Positions 10,701 to 20,700 of a stretch of 64,000 bases of DNA are shown piece by piece. How positions within the stretch are numbered: the first letter of the stretch is position 1; every line of letters starts with the position of its first letter. The notes under the pieces were generated by a model. The model was not told the origin of the DNA. It saw only the letters and a list, made by a program, of their open reading frames with translations, and did no database searches. Origin of the DNA: DVEG01 sp964405435 (lineage in GTDB: Bacteria > Cyanobacteriota > Cyanobacteriia > Cyanobacteriales > Oscillatoriaceae). The position numbers were made by a program, and so were the translations under genes. The stretch lies in contig CAYOOD010000020.1 of assembly GCA_964405435.1 (NCBI GenBank), forward strand, positions 26,651-90,650, given 5' to 3'.

Positions 10701-13700
10701 ACCACCAGTGCCGCAGGCATTAATTTAACCGGCAGCAATTTTACCTTCAATGCGCCTGTAACAACAGCGGGCGGCGGCGGCGTTGCGATAAATAACAGCG
10801 GCACGTTAAATAGCGGCGCTGCCTTTAACCTCGACGGGGCTTTCAGTCAAACTGGCGCGGGAGCGGTTTCTCTGGGAGGAAATATCGCCACCACTGGCGG
10901 CAGCATCAACTTTAATTCGCCCGTCACCCTCGCCAGCGGGATTACTCTCAACACGGGGGCGGGAGATATCGTTTTTAACAATCGTCTTAACGGGGCGCAA
11001 GATTTGACGCTCTCGGCGGGAAGCGGCAATATTACTCTAGGCGGCGCTGCGGGCGGAAACGTGCAGCTCGGCAGGCTGACAATTGACAGCGCGGCAAATG
11101 TCACGGCGGCAGCGATAACAGCCGACAGCCTTCTCCAAAATTCCGGCAGCGGCACGGCGACGTTTAACGGCGCGGTAACTATTAATAGCGCCGACGGCAT
11201 TAACTTAACCGGCACCAATTTTAATTTTAATGCCCCCCTTAGCATAACAGGCGGCGGCTTGACTGTCAATAACAGCGGCACGCTGAATGTGGCGGCTGAC
11301 GTGAATGCACGGGGGGCTTTTACTCAAATTGGAGGGGGAGCGGTTTCTCTGGCGGGGAATCTTTCCACCAATAATAATGATATCCGATTTAGCGGGGCGG
11401 TGACGCTGGCGGGGGCGGTAAACTTCAATGTGGGAAGCGGAGCGATCGCATTTAATTCTAGTTTAGCAGCCGGCAGCAACCCCCTGACTTTAACCGCCAG
11501 CGAAATCGATTTTGCCGGGGCAGTCACCGGCACCAGCACTCTCGCCCTCCAGCCGACAGCGCCGGAACAAACTATCGCCATCGGAGGGAGTGGCGATAGC
11601 GGCACGAACGTGCTAGATTTGACAGCAACCGATATTTCTACCTTGCAAAATGGCTTCAGTTCGATTACAATTGGGAGGGGGGATAGTCGCGGCGCGATCG
11701 CGTTAATTGGCAGCGTCACTTTTAACGATCCTACCACCCTTCAAGCGCCTGCAGGCAGCGGCTCTATTACCTACAGCGGCGGCAGCATCGCGGGCACCGA
11801 CAACGCAACAATTACCCTACTCGCGAATCAAAATATCGCCGCCGGAAATATCGCCACGACAGGCGGAGCAATTAATATAATCAGCTTGCTCGGCAGTATC
11901 GATACCCGCGCCGGATTTATCAGCGGCGGAGCGATCGCATTGAGCGCCAATACCAATATTAGCACGAACAATATTCGCGGCGCAAGTATTGCCCTAAACA
12001 GCGCCAACGGCAGCATAACCGCAGGGAATCTCGACACCAGCTCCAATACAGGAAATGGCGGAGCGATCGCGTTAAATGCCAATAGCAATGTTACTGCAGG
12101 CGATATCAATTCCAGCACCACCGCCCTGCAAAGTAGCGGCGGCAATATCACCGTAACGAGCAATACCGGAGCCATCACAACCGGCAGCGCCAACGCATCC
12201 GGCACCCTCAACGGCGGAGAGATTTTCTACAACGCCAGCACGCAAATAACCGCCGGAGAAATTAACACAAGCGGCGCTACAGGCAGCGGCGGAAACGTCA
12301 CCCTCGATCCCAGCGGCGACATTCAAGTCACCTGGATTAACGCCCAAGGCGGCACCGCAGGCGGCAACGTCGATATCACCACAGGCAGATTTTTCAGAGC
12401 AACAGGCAGCTTTACCGACATCAGCGGCTCTGCTGCCAGTATTTCAACAGCAGGTAACAGCAGTAGCGGCACGATTATTATCCGGCACGGCGGCAACGGC
12501 ACCACCCCCTTTATCGTCGGAGATGCCGCCATTAACGGCACGGCAGGTGCAATTAATCGAGGCACTGCCGCAGAATCGAGTCTGACAAACGGCACATTTC
12601 CCTACACCCACACCCAAGACGGGGGCGGCATTCAAATTATCTCAGTTCCCGAACCCCCTGCAGCAGAATTGCCCGCAGAAGTGACGCCGACGCCGACGCC
12701 GGCAGTCACCGCAGAAATCGCCCCCGCAATCGCCCCCGCAATCGCGCCAACGCCGACGCCGGTACTCGCAGTAGAAACTGCCCCCGAAATCGCCCCCGAA
12801 ATCGCCCCAACGCCGACGCCGGTACTCGCAGCAGAAACCGCACAAACGCCGACGCCAACGCCAACGCCAGCACCCGCGCCACAGAATAGCGAAACAAATC
12901 GCGATCGCAATTCCGGCGAGTGGAGAGATGACACCATTTCGCCCGAAGAAAACACCTTTGCCGAAACCGGCACTAGCGAACCGATTTTGCTGCCGGTACT
13001 CCGTCAAGAAATCGAAAAACAGCTCGACGAGGGGCTCGTCGATGAGGCAGTGCCGTTTATCGATATTTTGTTCGCGCGAGAATTTCAAGAATACTTTCAA
13101 GGAACCTCTGACTGCAGTACAATGGGCAGCAGCGGAGCCGCAGCAGGGGAAATTCCGCCGTGGCTGTCTCGCCACGCGCAAAAATCAGGATTTCTCCCGG
13201 AAGAAAGCGTCGATTCCAACCCCTCTCAGGCGACGTGCCCCACCACAGTTGCCGCATCTGTCGAAAGTGGAAATGCTGGCAGCGAACTGACATTCAGCAC
13301 CGAATTGAAGACAGTAGAAGCCATCCAGGCGCAGTTGCAAAGCATTCAGCGCTCTACCGGCAGCAACCCCGCCATACTATATCTTTTAAGCCGCAAAGAG
13401 CAACTAGACTTGGTAGTGGTGCCGCCGACAGGAAAACCCATTTACCGCAGCGTTCCCGATGCGCCCAAAGAAACCCTGCTGAAAGTCGCGAAACAGTTTA
13501 GAGATAGAATCACCAGCCCTTCCCTGCGACGCTCCAACAGCTACAAAGTCCCGGCACGACAACTTTATGAATGGACGATCGCGCCGTTAAAAGCCGAGCT
13601 AGAAGAGCGCGGAATTGATACTATTGCCTTCTCAATGGATGCCGAATTCCGCTCTCTTCCCATCGCTGCCCTGTACGACGGCGAAAAATTTCTCGTAGAA

Positions 13701-14417
13701 AATTACCGCATCGGGCTCTTGCCTAGCGTCAACCTCACCGATACCCGCTACCAATCCGTCAAGCAGACTTCAATCTTAGCAATGGGAGCCTCTGAATTTC
13801 AGACATTGCCCGCCCTGCCCGGGGTGCCGAAAGAACTCGCTGCGATCGTCAGGGATTCTGCCTCTGCCAATAACAAAGAACGCTTGACAAAAGGAATCTG
13901 GCCGGGTAAGTTATTCCTAAATCAAGCTTTTACCCTCGACAATCTCAAATCGCAGCGCAGAGTTGAGCCTTATGGCATCATTCACCTCGCCACTCATGCC
14001 GACTTCAAACCGGGCAACCCCGCCAACTCCTACATTCAACTGTGGGATACCCAATTGCGGTTAAACCAAATTCGGCAAATGGGCTGGAACAACCCAGCCG
14101 TTGAATTGCTCGTGTTGAGCGCTTGCCGCACCGCCATCGGCGACAAACAGGCAGAAATGGGTTTTGCGGGGTTAGCCGTAGCGGCAGGCGTCAAGTCAGC
14201 TTTAGCCAGTTTGTGGTACGTCAGCGATGAAGGAACCCTCGCGCTGATGAGCGAATTTTACCGACAGTTGCAACAACCTGACGTCGCCGTCAAAACCGAA
14301 GCCTTGCGGCGCGCTCAAGTTGCCATGATTGGGGGGCAATTGGCGGAATTTTCAGAAGCGCCTCTGTCGCATCCTTATTACTGGGCAGGCTTTACGCTGA
14401 TTGGCTCTCCCTGGTAG
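4713..14417 (+). CDS. Giant secreted TPS haemagglutinin - beta-repeat - CHAT protease protein (copy 1)
   Basis: 3234 residues from the ATG at 4713; a GTG three codons upstream is possible, but the paralogs also begin MKK. Residues 1-25 are a signal peptide. Residues 30-145 are the filamentous-haemagglutinin N-terminal (two-partner secretion) domain with NPAGIVFG at 115-122. Then follow about 2300 residues of Gly/Asn/Ser/Thr-rich repeats, likely a beta-helix stalk. A conserved module (about 2509-2640, FFRATG, IRHGG, INGTAGAI) precedes a Pro/Thr/Ala linker (about 2646-2729) and a C-terminal CHAT domain (about 2960-3234) with catalytic His3095 (LATHAD) and Cys3138 (LSACRT). By family it should cross the outer membrane through a TpsB porin, not found here. 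Likely a cell-surface or secreted protease; substrate unknown. Confidence 0.9.
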   Translation: MKKINFLLSGLLVTSFSYCQNLSLAQPIAPDASGTNTTVTPRGNRFDISGGLSSQNGANLFHSFQKFGLSEGQIANFLSNPAVRNIFGRVTGGDASYINGLIQVTGGNSNLFLMNPAGIVFGANARLNVPADFTATTATGIGFGNHWFQAVGNQNWAQLVGEPSAFAFGGSQPGAIANFGNLTLNPGRNLTLAGGSILNAGSLSSAGGKITLAAVPGSRTVRISQPGHLLSLEVGAGMGGLGEGLGLTPQSLPELLTGSGLSHASQVRVNSNGTIQLVGSQIAVPVAAGDAIASGKIDVSSSSFLGGKVSVLGTRVGLIGANIDASGSNGGGTVLIGGDYKGLGTVPNATFSFVSPDSTIKADALAQGSGGKVIVWADDTTRFYGTISARGGAVAGNGGFVETSGKNNLDVVGASVDASAASGLPGMWLLDPRDVTIQAAATAGGNFSGGNPDIFTPDADSALVSRDNIQSALNGGTSVTITTGNTGAQAGNIEVNAGIQKTAGSEATFTLEAAGNISVNAPIGNSSAAPLNLVFTADTNGNGEGTINIGQSISTGGGSVALTATTTSLAGGIAVNAPINSGGGNITMTGSASSPGGQFPNVGDGITINAAVNSGGGNISLTGTSNFNSNGIFVNAPLASGGGTIELIGSSNGGNGIAIASSVNSGSGDIVLSSDSLNLDAGGAPSIAGTGNLTLQPLTPTLALQIGGAGVANTIFLTDGELSRLTNGFASIAIGRADSSGQITLGNNVTFNDPVILRSPAGSIDTSIGGFTLTGTDNATITLESQSITTGTINSQGQAIRLNSSGTVNTAGGTLNASSVTGNAGDIAIIAAGDIIFGPLNASSTAGNGGAVTLTSTGGSVVHNPFTGSIDTRSTAGSGGAISISAAADISAPELNSSSPAPNGSGGTIALSSSGGTIDTYETLAGGLDSSSASGMAGDVILSAPNLINLFNINAMGLPGSGNITVTSNQLDFADDLANPASVRGSGTLTVQPFTSSQLVQINPLLNEPIEEGNILLVGAEFQAAVQDGFNDVIIGRADATGAIAIDGAATFNDPVAIQTGGTINVNQPISGAGNASLTLNAPLINLNENVATIDQNITLGGNIILGADVTLDTGGAGAGDVIFNGTVDGARALGVNAGTGNVTFNGAVGSSTPLSGLIVSGQTINTAAIRVAGNIDIAASGTLNFGSTVTTSNNGSLAIANTGNLTLLADNLQLDGAFLQTGAGAVSLSGNLNTTDDAIAFNAPVTLAGAANFNAGTAEITFNSTLAAGNNNLALTADTINLNSAVSGTGTLLLQPATPSANIDLPGQFQLGAGLSNLQDGFSSITIGRSDGSGAIAISGNVTFNDPATIQSPSGTITVNGAISGTGNASITLNAATINLNTNIATAEQNIAIAGNTVLGNNVTLDTGAAGGGNILLGGNIDGGNDLTLAAGTGDITVTGAAGSSARLGNFTVNSANNVTAGAIAAASLLQISGSGATLINGAIDTNSAAGINLTGNSFNLNGTVTATNQGGFSVSSTNSLNLANDVNLDGDFTATAAAISLAGNIATPDRITFNSPVTLAGNATLNTSALGGDIAFNSTLDGTQDLTLTAGTGNITLAGAVGSTAALNNLAIESANNLTAGAITAASLVQNSGSGTTIFNGAINTSSAAGINLAGSNFTVNAPVAAASGGMTVNHSGTLNIAAPITLNGAFSQTGAGAVSLGGNISATGGGINFTSPVTLTGAIALNAGGGDIVFNNRLDGAQDLTLNAGSGNIIFNEAIAIRNLAANSSGTTRFNSTVSASTLATDAGGTTEIGGSVTTTGAQQFNDAVRLAGNVTFTSSGGDILFNSTVDGTNGSESLNLNAPAGNIAVNGAIGSLAAIGNLTSASSGTTDFNGNVAAASLTAGGSGTAELNGNIATTGTQQFNSAVRLTGNVALNSGNGDIIFNATLDGTQNLALTAGTGNVTFAGAVGGVSPLGNLAIESANNITAGAITAASLVQNFGSGTTAFNGALNTTSAAGINLTGSNFTFNAPVTTAGGGGVAINNSGTLNSGAAFNLDGAFSQTGAGAVSLGGNIATTGGSINFNSPVTLASGITLNTGAGDIVFNNRLNGAQDLTLSAGSGNITLGGAAGGNVQLGRLTIDSAANVTAAAITADSLLQNSGSGTATFNGAVTINSADGINLTGTNFNFNAPLSITGGGLTVNNSGTLNVAADVNARGAFTQIGGGAVSLAGNLSTNNNDIRFSGAVTLAGAVNFNVGSGAIAFNSSLAAGSNPLTLTASEIDFAGAVTGTSTLALQPTAPEQTIAIGGSGDSGTNVLDLTATDISTLQNGFSSITIGRGDSRGAIALIGSVTFNDPTTLQAPAGSGSITYSGGSIAGTDNATITLLANQNIAAGNIATTGGAINIISLLGSIDTRAGFISGGAIALSANTNISTNNIRGASIALNSANGSITAGNLDTSSNTGNGGAIALNANSNVTAGDINSSTTALQSSGGNITVTSNTGAITTGSANASGTLNGGEIFYNASTQITAGEINTSGATGSGGNVTLDPSGDIQVTWINAQGGTAGGNVDITTGRFFRATGSFTDISGSAASISTAGNSSSGTIIIRHGGNGTTPFIVGDAAINGTAGAINRGTAAESSLTNGTFPYTHTQDGGGIQIISVPEPPAAELPAEVTPTPTPAVTAEIAPAIAPAIAPTPTPVLAVETAPEIAPEIAPTPTPVLAAETAQTPTPTPTPAPAPQNSETNRDRNSGEWRDDTISPEENTFAETGTSEPILLPVLRQEIEKQLDEGLVDEAVPFIDILFAREFQEYFQGTSDCSTMGSSGAAAGEIPPWLSRHAQKSGFLPEESVDSNPSQATCPTTVAASVESGNAGSELTFSTELKTVEAIQAQLQSIQRSTGSNPAILYLLSRKEQLDLVVVPPTGKPIYRSVPDAPKETLLKVAKQFRDRITSPSLRRSNSYKVPARQLYEWTIAPLKAELEERGIDTIAFSMDAEFRSLPIAALYDGEKFLVENYRIGLLPSVNLTDTRYQSVKQTSILAMGASEFQTLPALPGVPKELAAIVRDSASANNKERLTKGIWPGKLFLNQAFTLDNLKSQRRVEPYGIIHLATHADFKPGNPANSYIQLWDTQLRLNQIRQMGWNNPAVELLVLSACRTAIGDKQAEMGFAGLAVAAGVKSALASLWYVSDEGTLALMSEFYRQLQQPDVAVKTEALRRAQVAMIGGQLAEFSEAPLSHPYYWAGFTLIGSPW
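12678..12880 (+). repeat. Pro/Thr/Ala-rich coding repeat (linker of copy 1)
   Basis: Codes for alternating PTPTP and IAPAIAP/IAPEIAP blocks between the stalk and the CHAT part. A unit of about 60 bases containing acgccgacgccggtactcgc is repeated. It is a low-complexity flexible linker. Confidence 0.7.
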
Positions 14418-14789
14418 GGAGATAAAATAGCGAGGATGAAATATTCTGTTTCAATTGTTAAGAACTCGCAAGAAAATAAGTTCAAATCTCAGGGATTTAA
14501 ATAAATATTTTAAGTGAATACTAGAAGGGTCTTGCCATTGGCCGACTGATGTGCTAAAAAGCGCAACCGTCAAAATTTTTGCTGAAAATTTAGAGATTCA
14601 GCGAAAGCAGACGTGCATCTGTGAGATTTTGTGGTAATAATACTAAAAAGCAGGGTAGATGGGTTTTTCAATATATTCGGACAGTGGGGCTGTGGGAAAT
14701 CTCCTTGTCCCCATAAAAATACTCATGCCAATTATTGAGCGTCAGAGTTATAAATTGATATGAAATCCCATCAGGTAACAACTACGGGC
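14418..14789. other. Intergenic region between TPS-CHAT copies 1 and 2
   Basis: About 370 AT-rich bases, without an ORF that looks real and without a clear terminator hairpin. ATG 14760 is in frame with copy 2, but the signal peptide proper starts at ATG 14790. Confidence 0.4.
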
Positions 14790-17700
14790 ATGAAGAAAAT
14801 AAATTTTTTGCTGGCAGCGCTGCTACTTGCTGGCGTTTCGTCGCCTCAAAAAAAAGCGATCGCTCAACCCATCGCCCCCGCCGCAGACGGCACGGGCACG
14901 AAAGTCACTCCCCAAGGGAATCGCTACGAAATTACCGGGGGGCAGACTTCCAGAGATGGAGCCAATCTGTTTCACAGCTTTCAGAAATTTGGACTCTCGG
15001 AAGGGCAAATCGCCAATTTTCTTTCTAACCCGAATATCCGCAACATTTTAGGAAGAGTAACGGGCGGCGACGCTTCCTATATTAACGGCTTAATCCAGGT
15101 AACGGGGGGCAGTTCCAACTTATTTTTAATGAATCCCGCCGGGATCGTATTTGGGCCAAATGCGTCTCTGAATGTCCCTGCTGATTTTACTGCCACAACC
15201 GCGACGGGGATAGGATTTGGCGGCAATTGGTTCAACGGAATCGGGAATAATAACTGGGCGGAATTGGTGGGGACGCCGAGTGAATTTGCGTTTGGTTCTC
15301 AGCCAGGAGCGATCGCGAACTTAGGTAATCTCACTCTCAATGGCGGACACAATCTCACTTTGCTCGGCGGCAGCGTGCTCAATGCCGGCACGCTGTCATC
15401 GCCGGGGGGCAATATTACCGTCGCAGCGGTTCCGGGTTCGAGTACGGTTCGCATTTCTCAAGCAGGGCACCTCCTGAGTTTGGACGTAAAAGCCGGGATT
15501 GGGGGATTTGGGGAAAAAGGAGCGATTCCCTACGGGATAGCTGCGCTTCACGCGCCGTTATCCCTGCCGGAGTTGCTGACAGGCAGCGGTTACGCGCACG
15601 CCAGCACGGTCACGGTGAATAGTGACGGTACTATTACGCTGGCAGGTTCCGGCACGAGCGTGGATGCGCAAACGGGAGATGCGATCGCATCTGGCACCAT
15701 TGACGTTTCTTCCCCCTCCCCCCCTCTTCTGAAAGGAGGAACCGTCACCGTACTCGGCACCCGCGTCGGCTTGAGCGGTGCCAATATTGACGCCTCTGGA
15801 AGCAACGGCGGCGGTGTGGTGAGAATAGGCGGCGACTATCAGGGCAAGGGCACTATCCCCAACGCCTATCAAACTTTTGTCAGTCGCGATTCTATGATTA
15901 ATGTCGATGCCATCAATAGCGGCAGCGGCGGGCGCGTCATTGTCTGGGCAGACAACACAACCGCTTTTTACGGCACCGTCACCGCCCGTGGCAGTTCTCA
16001 GCTTTCATCCGCGCATCCGTGTTTAAATCCGTGTCGGGCGGATGGCGGGTTTGTCGAAGTATCGGGCAAAGAGAATTTACAGTTTTCGGGAATAGTCGAT
16101 ACGTCGGCACCGTTCGGAAATGCAGGCACGCTGCTGCTCGATCCCAAAAATATTTTTATTGTAGATGGCGCAACCGATCCGGTTGTGGGAAATAGCCTAT
16201 TTGGCGACAATCCCGCAGCAGACGCAACGATTAGCGGGGAAGCTTTGGGGGCAGCAATTGATAGCGGCAACGTGACGCTACAGGCGAATAATGATATCGG
16301 CATTTATGATGACGTTACGGTTAGTCCAGGGATAACAAATGGGCTGACTCTACAAGCAGGGCGCGGCATAGAAGTCAGCGCAAAGGTTACGCTCAATGGC
16401 GGCAGCTTTACAGCCAAAATCAATGACGAAAATGCGATCGCAGCCCAGCGCGACGTTGGAGCTGCGTACTTTCAAATGAATGGAGGAGCGGAGATTCGCA
16501 CCAATGGCGGCAACGTAACAATCTCCCCTGGTAGTTTCGGAGGCGTTACAGAAGGAGAAGTGCGCCTGTATGGCGGGAGCATTTATTCCGGTACTGGCAA
16601 TATTTCGCTAACAGGCGTGGGATCTGCAAGTGGCTTCTACACGGGCATTGCTATTGTCGGTAGTGCTGTCGTAGAAGCCACGGGAACGGGGACAATTACC
16701 CTAAATGGCACGGGGGCAAATGTTGCAAGTAATGATTATTTCGGCATACAAATTGCTGGAGTGGGCTCCCGAGCGAGTTCTGTAGATGGAGATATCAATC
16801 TGATTGGAGCAGGTGGCGGAACTGGAGCTGGCAACTACGGCATTACGCTACAGGGCGGCGGCGCGGTGCAAGCGACTGGAACGGGAAATATTACCTTCAC
16901 GGGCACGGGAGGGAACGGAACAACTAGAAATAGCGGAATCGTAATTCTTGGCTCGAATACCCGCGTCAGTTCCGCAAATGGCACTATCAATTTAACTGGC
17001 ATTGGTGGGGGAACTGGAGATGAAAACTACGGCATTTATTTTCAAGAGAGCGTCGTGGAAGCCACCGGAGCAGGAAATATCACCCTCGACGGCACCGGCG
17101 CTAGTGGGGTGAATTGGAATGCGGGAATCTATCTTAACTCGGGCTCTCGCGTGAGTGCGGTGAATAGCGATGTCAGCGTCACGGGCACAGGTGGCGGCAG
17201 TGGAACAGACAACTACGGCATTACGATTCAGCAGGGCAGTGTAGTAGAAGCCAGCGGCATCGGAAATGTTACCCTGGATGGTACGGGGGGTGCCGGTACG
17301 AGTTGGAATGGCGGCATATTTATTGTGGATTCACCCTCGCGAGTCAGTACGGTGAATGGAGATGTCAGCCTGACTGGAAGAAGTAACGGCACTGACAGTC
17401 AAAACTATGGCATCAGCATTCAAAAAGGCGGCGCAGTACAAGCCACCGGCACGGGAAATGTTGCGCTTGATGGCGCTGGAGGAATTGGCGCGACTAAAAA
17501 TCACGGAGTATGGATTAAAGACACGGGAACTCAAGTCAGTTCGGCGACTGGAAATCTGGTTATCGCGGGCACCGGCGGGAGCGACGGAACGCAAAGCGTC
17601 AACTCGGGTATTTCGATCGCCGAGAGCGCCGTGATAGAAACAACGGCTGGCGGAAATCTCACCTTGAATGGTACAGGCGGTGCTGGGGTTTCGTTCAATA

Positions 17701-20700
17701 CCGGAATCGACATTCAAAACGGCGCAGCAGTGCGCGTAGCTGACACGGGCAGCATCACTTTCAATGGCACGGGAGGTGCGGGAACGAGCGCGAACGACGG
17801 AATATTTTTGTCCGGTTCTCCAAGTTCTACAATTAGCGCTGTGGATGGAAATATTATTTTAAATGGCGCAGGTGCGCCGAGCGGCGCTACCAATAAGGGG
17901 ATTAACGCCAGCAGTGGCATCGTGCAAACAACGGGAGCGGGAACTATTATCCTGAATGGCACGGGCACGGGCAATAATGGATTCGGAATTGACTTGTTGA
18001 ATACGTCTGTCAATGCCGCTGGTACGGGAACGGTGAGACTGCAAGGAAATGCCATGCAGTTTTCGGGCACCACGGAAATCAAGGGGAATGGCATTCTATA
18101 TTTAGAGCCGCTAGCCGCTAATTCAGACATTACTGTCGGCGGCGCTATTGTTTGGGGCACTCCCAGCTTTAATCTCGATACCGAGACAATATCAACTCTG
18201 CAAAGTGGGTTTTCCGAAGTTGTCATCGGGCGCAGCGACGGCAGCGGCAAAATCACCGTGCAAGGAGACACGACTTTCAAAGCTCCCGTCACCATTCAAG
18301 CCCCTGCGGCTGGCGGCTGGATTGATTACAAAACCGGCACTGTGACGGGAGAAAATAATATTCCCATTACTTTTGTGGCTGACGGCGATATTATCCTGGG
18401 CAATATTGTCAATCCAGGAGGAGCCATTACGGCAACGACTGCAAACGGCAATATTAACGCTGTGGCGGGAACGCTTCTCAACACGAGCTCTACAATGGGT
18501 AACGGCGGAGCGATCGCTCTGAATGCCCTCAACGGCACTATTACTGCAGCGAATATCAATACCAGTACCAGCTTCAATTCTCCTGCGGCTGCGGCAGGCA
18601 CCGTGACGCTCAATAGCAGCGCTATTGCCCTCACAGGCGATATCAATACTTCGGCGGCTGTCGGCAGCGGTGGCAGTCTTGTTTTTAACGGCAGCACGAC
18701 GCTCAATCAACCGAGTATTACCCTTACCACTTCGGGCGGTACTGCCAGCGGCAACATCACGTTTAATAATGTATTGAATGGGGCGGCGGCTGAAGCCAAT
18801 GCCCTGACTTTGAATGCCGGTTCTGGCAATGTTACGTTGAATAGCGACATCGGCAGCGGTGGCAAACTGGGCAATCTGACGGTTAGTGCTGGCACCATAC
18901 AAACCGCCAATATTGCAGCCACAGGCATCAATTTTACTGCCAGCAATACCATCAGCACGGGCAATCTAGATACTAGCTCTGCAACGAGTAATGGCGGCGC
19001 GATCGCGCTTTCGGCTCCCAACGGCATTACTCTCCCAGCTACTATCGATGCTTCGGCAACAACCGGTACGGGCGGCAGCGTCACTGTAACGGGCAATGCC
19101 TTTCTCGCTGCACCGACAACTAATATCATCACTTCTGGCAGTGCTGGCAGCGGCAATGTGACATTCAACGGAGCGCTCAACGGCACGACAGCCAATGCTC
19201 AAAATCTGATTGTAGATGCTGGTGTCGGCAATATTTCTTTTAATGGGGCTGTGGGCAGCACTCCCTTGGGAGCTTTAACCGTCAATAGCGCGGGATTAGC
19301 TCTATTTGGCAGTTCTGTCAGTGCTTCGAGTTTGGCGACAAATGCCGGCGGCACGATACAAATTAATGGCAATGTTACTGCAACCGGTGCAGGGGGGATA
19401 AATTTTGGGGATGCGGTTAACCTTGTCGGCGATATCACTTTGACGAGCGACGAAATTAATTTTGCCACTACGGTGTCGGGGAGCGGAAATGTCACCCTGC
19501 AATCCTTTACGCCTTCAATTGCGATCGCATTTGGGGGAGGTGCTGACGCGGGGGCGGGTTCGCTCGATTTGACGCTGGCAGAAATAGCAGCTTTTCAACC
19601 TGGATTTAGCCAGATTGCGATCGGGCAATTGGGCGGAACTGGCAGTATCAGTATCGGTACTGGCGGAACGGTGGATTTGAGCAGTATAAATGCCAATCTG
19701 ACGCTCAATGGCGGAGCGGTATCTTTTGGCAGCGGCGGGGTTGTTTTAGGCAGCGATAAAACCCTGACGTTCAATACAGGCGCGATCGCGAGCGGTACGG
19801 GCGCGGTTGACGTGACAATTGGCGGCACGAATGGTACAATTTTATTCAATTCTTCGGGTTCAATTGGCGCAGCAGGCAATCCCCTTTCTACAGCGATTTC
19901 CGTTTTAAATAGTCCGTCGGTTGCGGGGGACGTATTCCTTTCCAATCAGGGAGCCCTCACTCTCAATTCTAGCACGATTAGCGGGCAGTTGAATGTGACG
20001 GCAGCGGGGGCAATTGCGCAAGCGGGGGCGCTGAATGTCGGCGGCGCGGCTGTTTTTAATGCGGGCGCGAATGACATCACTTTGACGAATCCTGCCAATC
20101 AGTTCGGCACGTTGCAACTGACGGGAAATAACGTTGCGATCGCAGAAAATGCGGCGGCTGATTTGGGGGCTTCTAATATTAGCGGGAATTTCAGCCTCAC
20201 GGCGGCGGGCGGAATTACTCAGAGCGCCCCGCTCGCGGTGGGAGGCACGGCGATTTTCAATGCCGGAAATAATGACATAACCCTCGCCAATCCCTTCAAC
20301 CAATTCGGCACGTTGCAACTGACGGGAAATAACGTCGCGATCGCAGAAAATAGCGCTCTCGATCTGGGTATTTCTACCATTAACGGCACTCTGAGCGTGA
20401 CTTCTGCCGGAGCGATTACCCAAAGCGGTGCTCTGACTGTGGCGGGCGACGCTAATTTTACCACAACTTTGCCGCTAACGGGGGATGTTTTCATCACTAA
20501 TAGCAGCGCCAACGGCACGCTTTTCGATACCTCTGTTGTTGGGGGAAATTTAACCGTCTCTTCGACAGGAGCGATTTCCCAAAATGGGGCGGTGAAAGTC
20601 GCCGGAGGAGCAACCTTTACCGCACCGGGGGTAAATTTATCAAATCCCGGCAACGTGCTGCCGAAGCAAACCCTGTCGAATGGGGATGTAGTTATCAATC

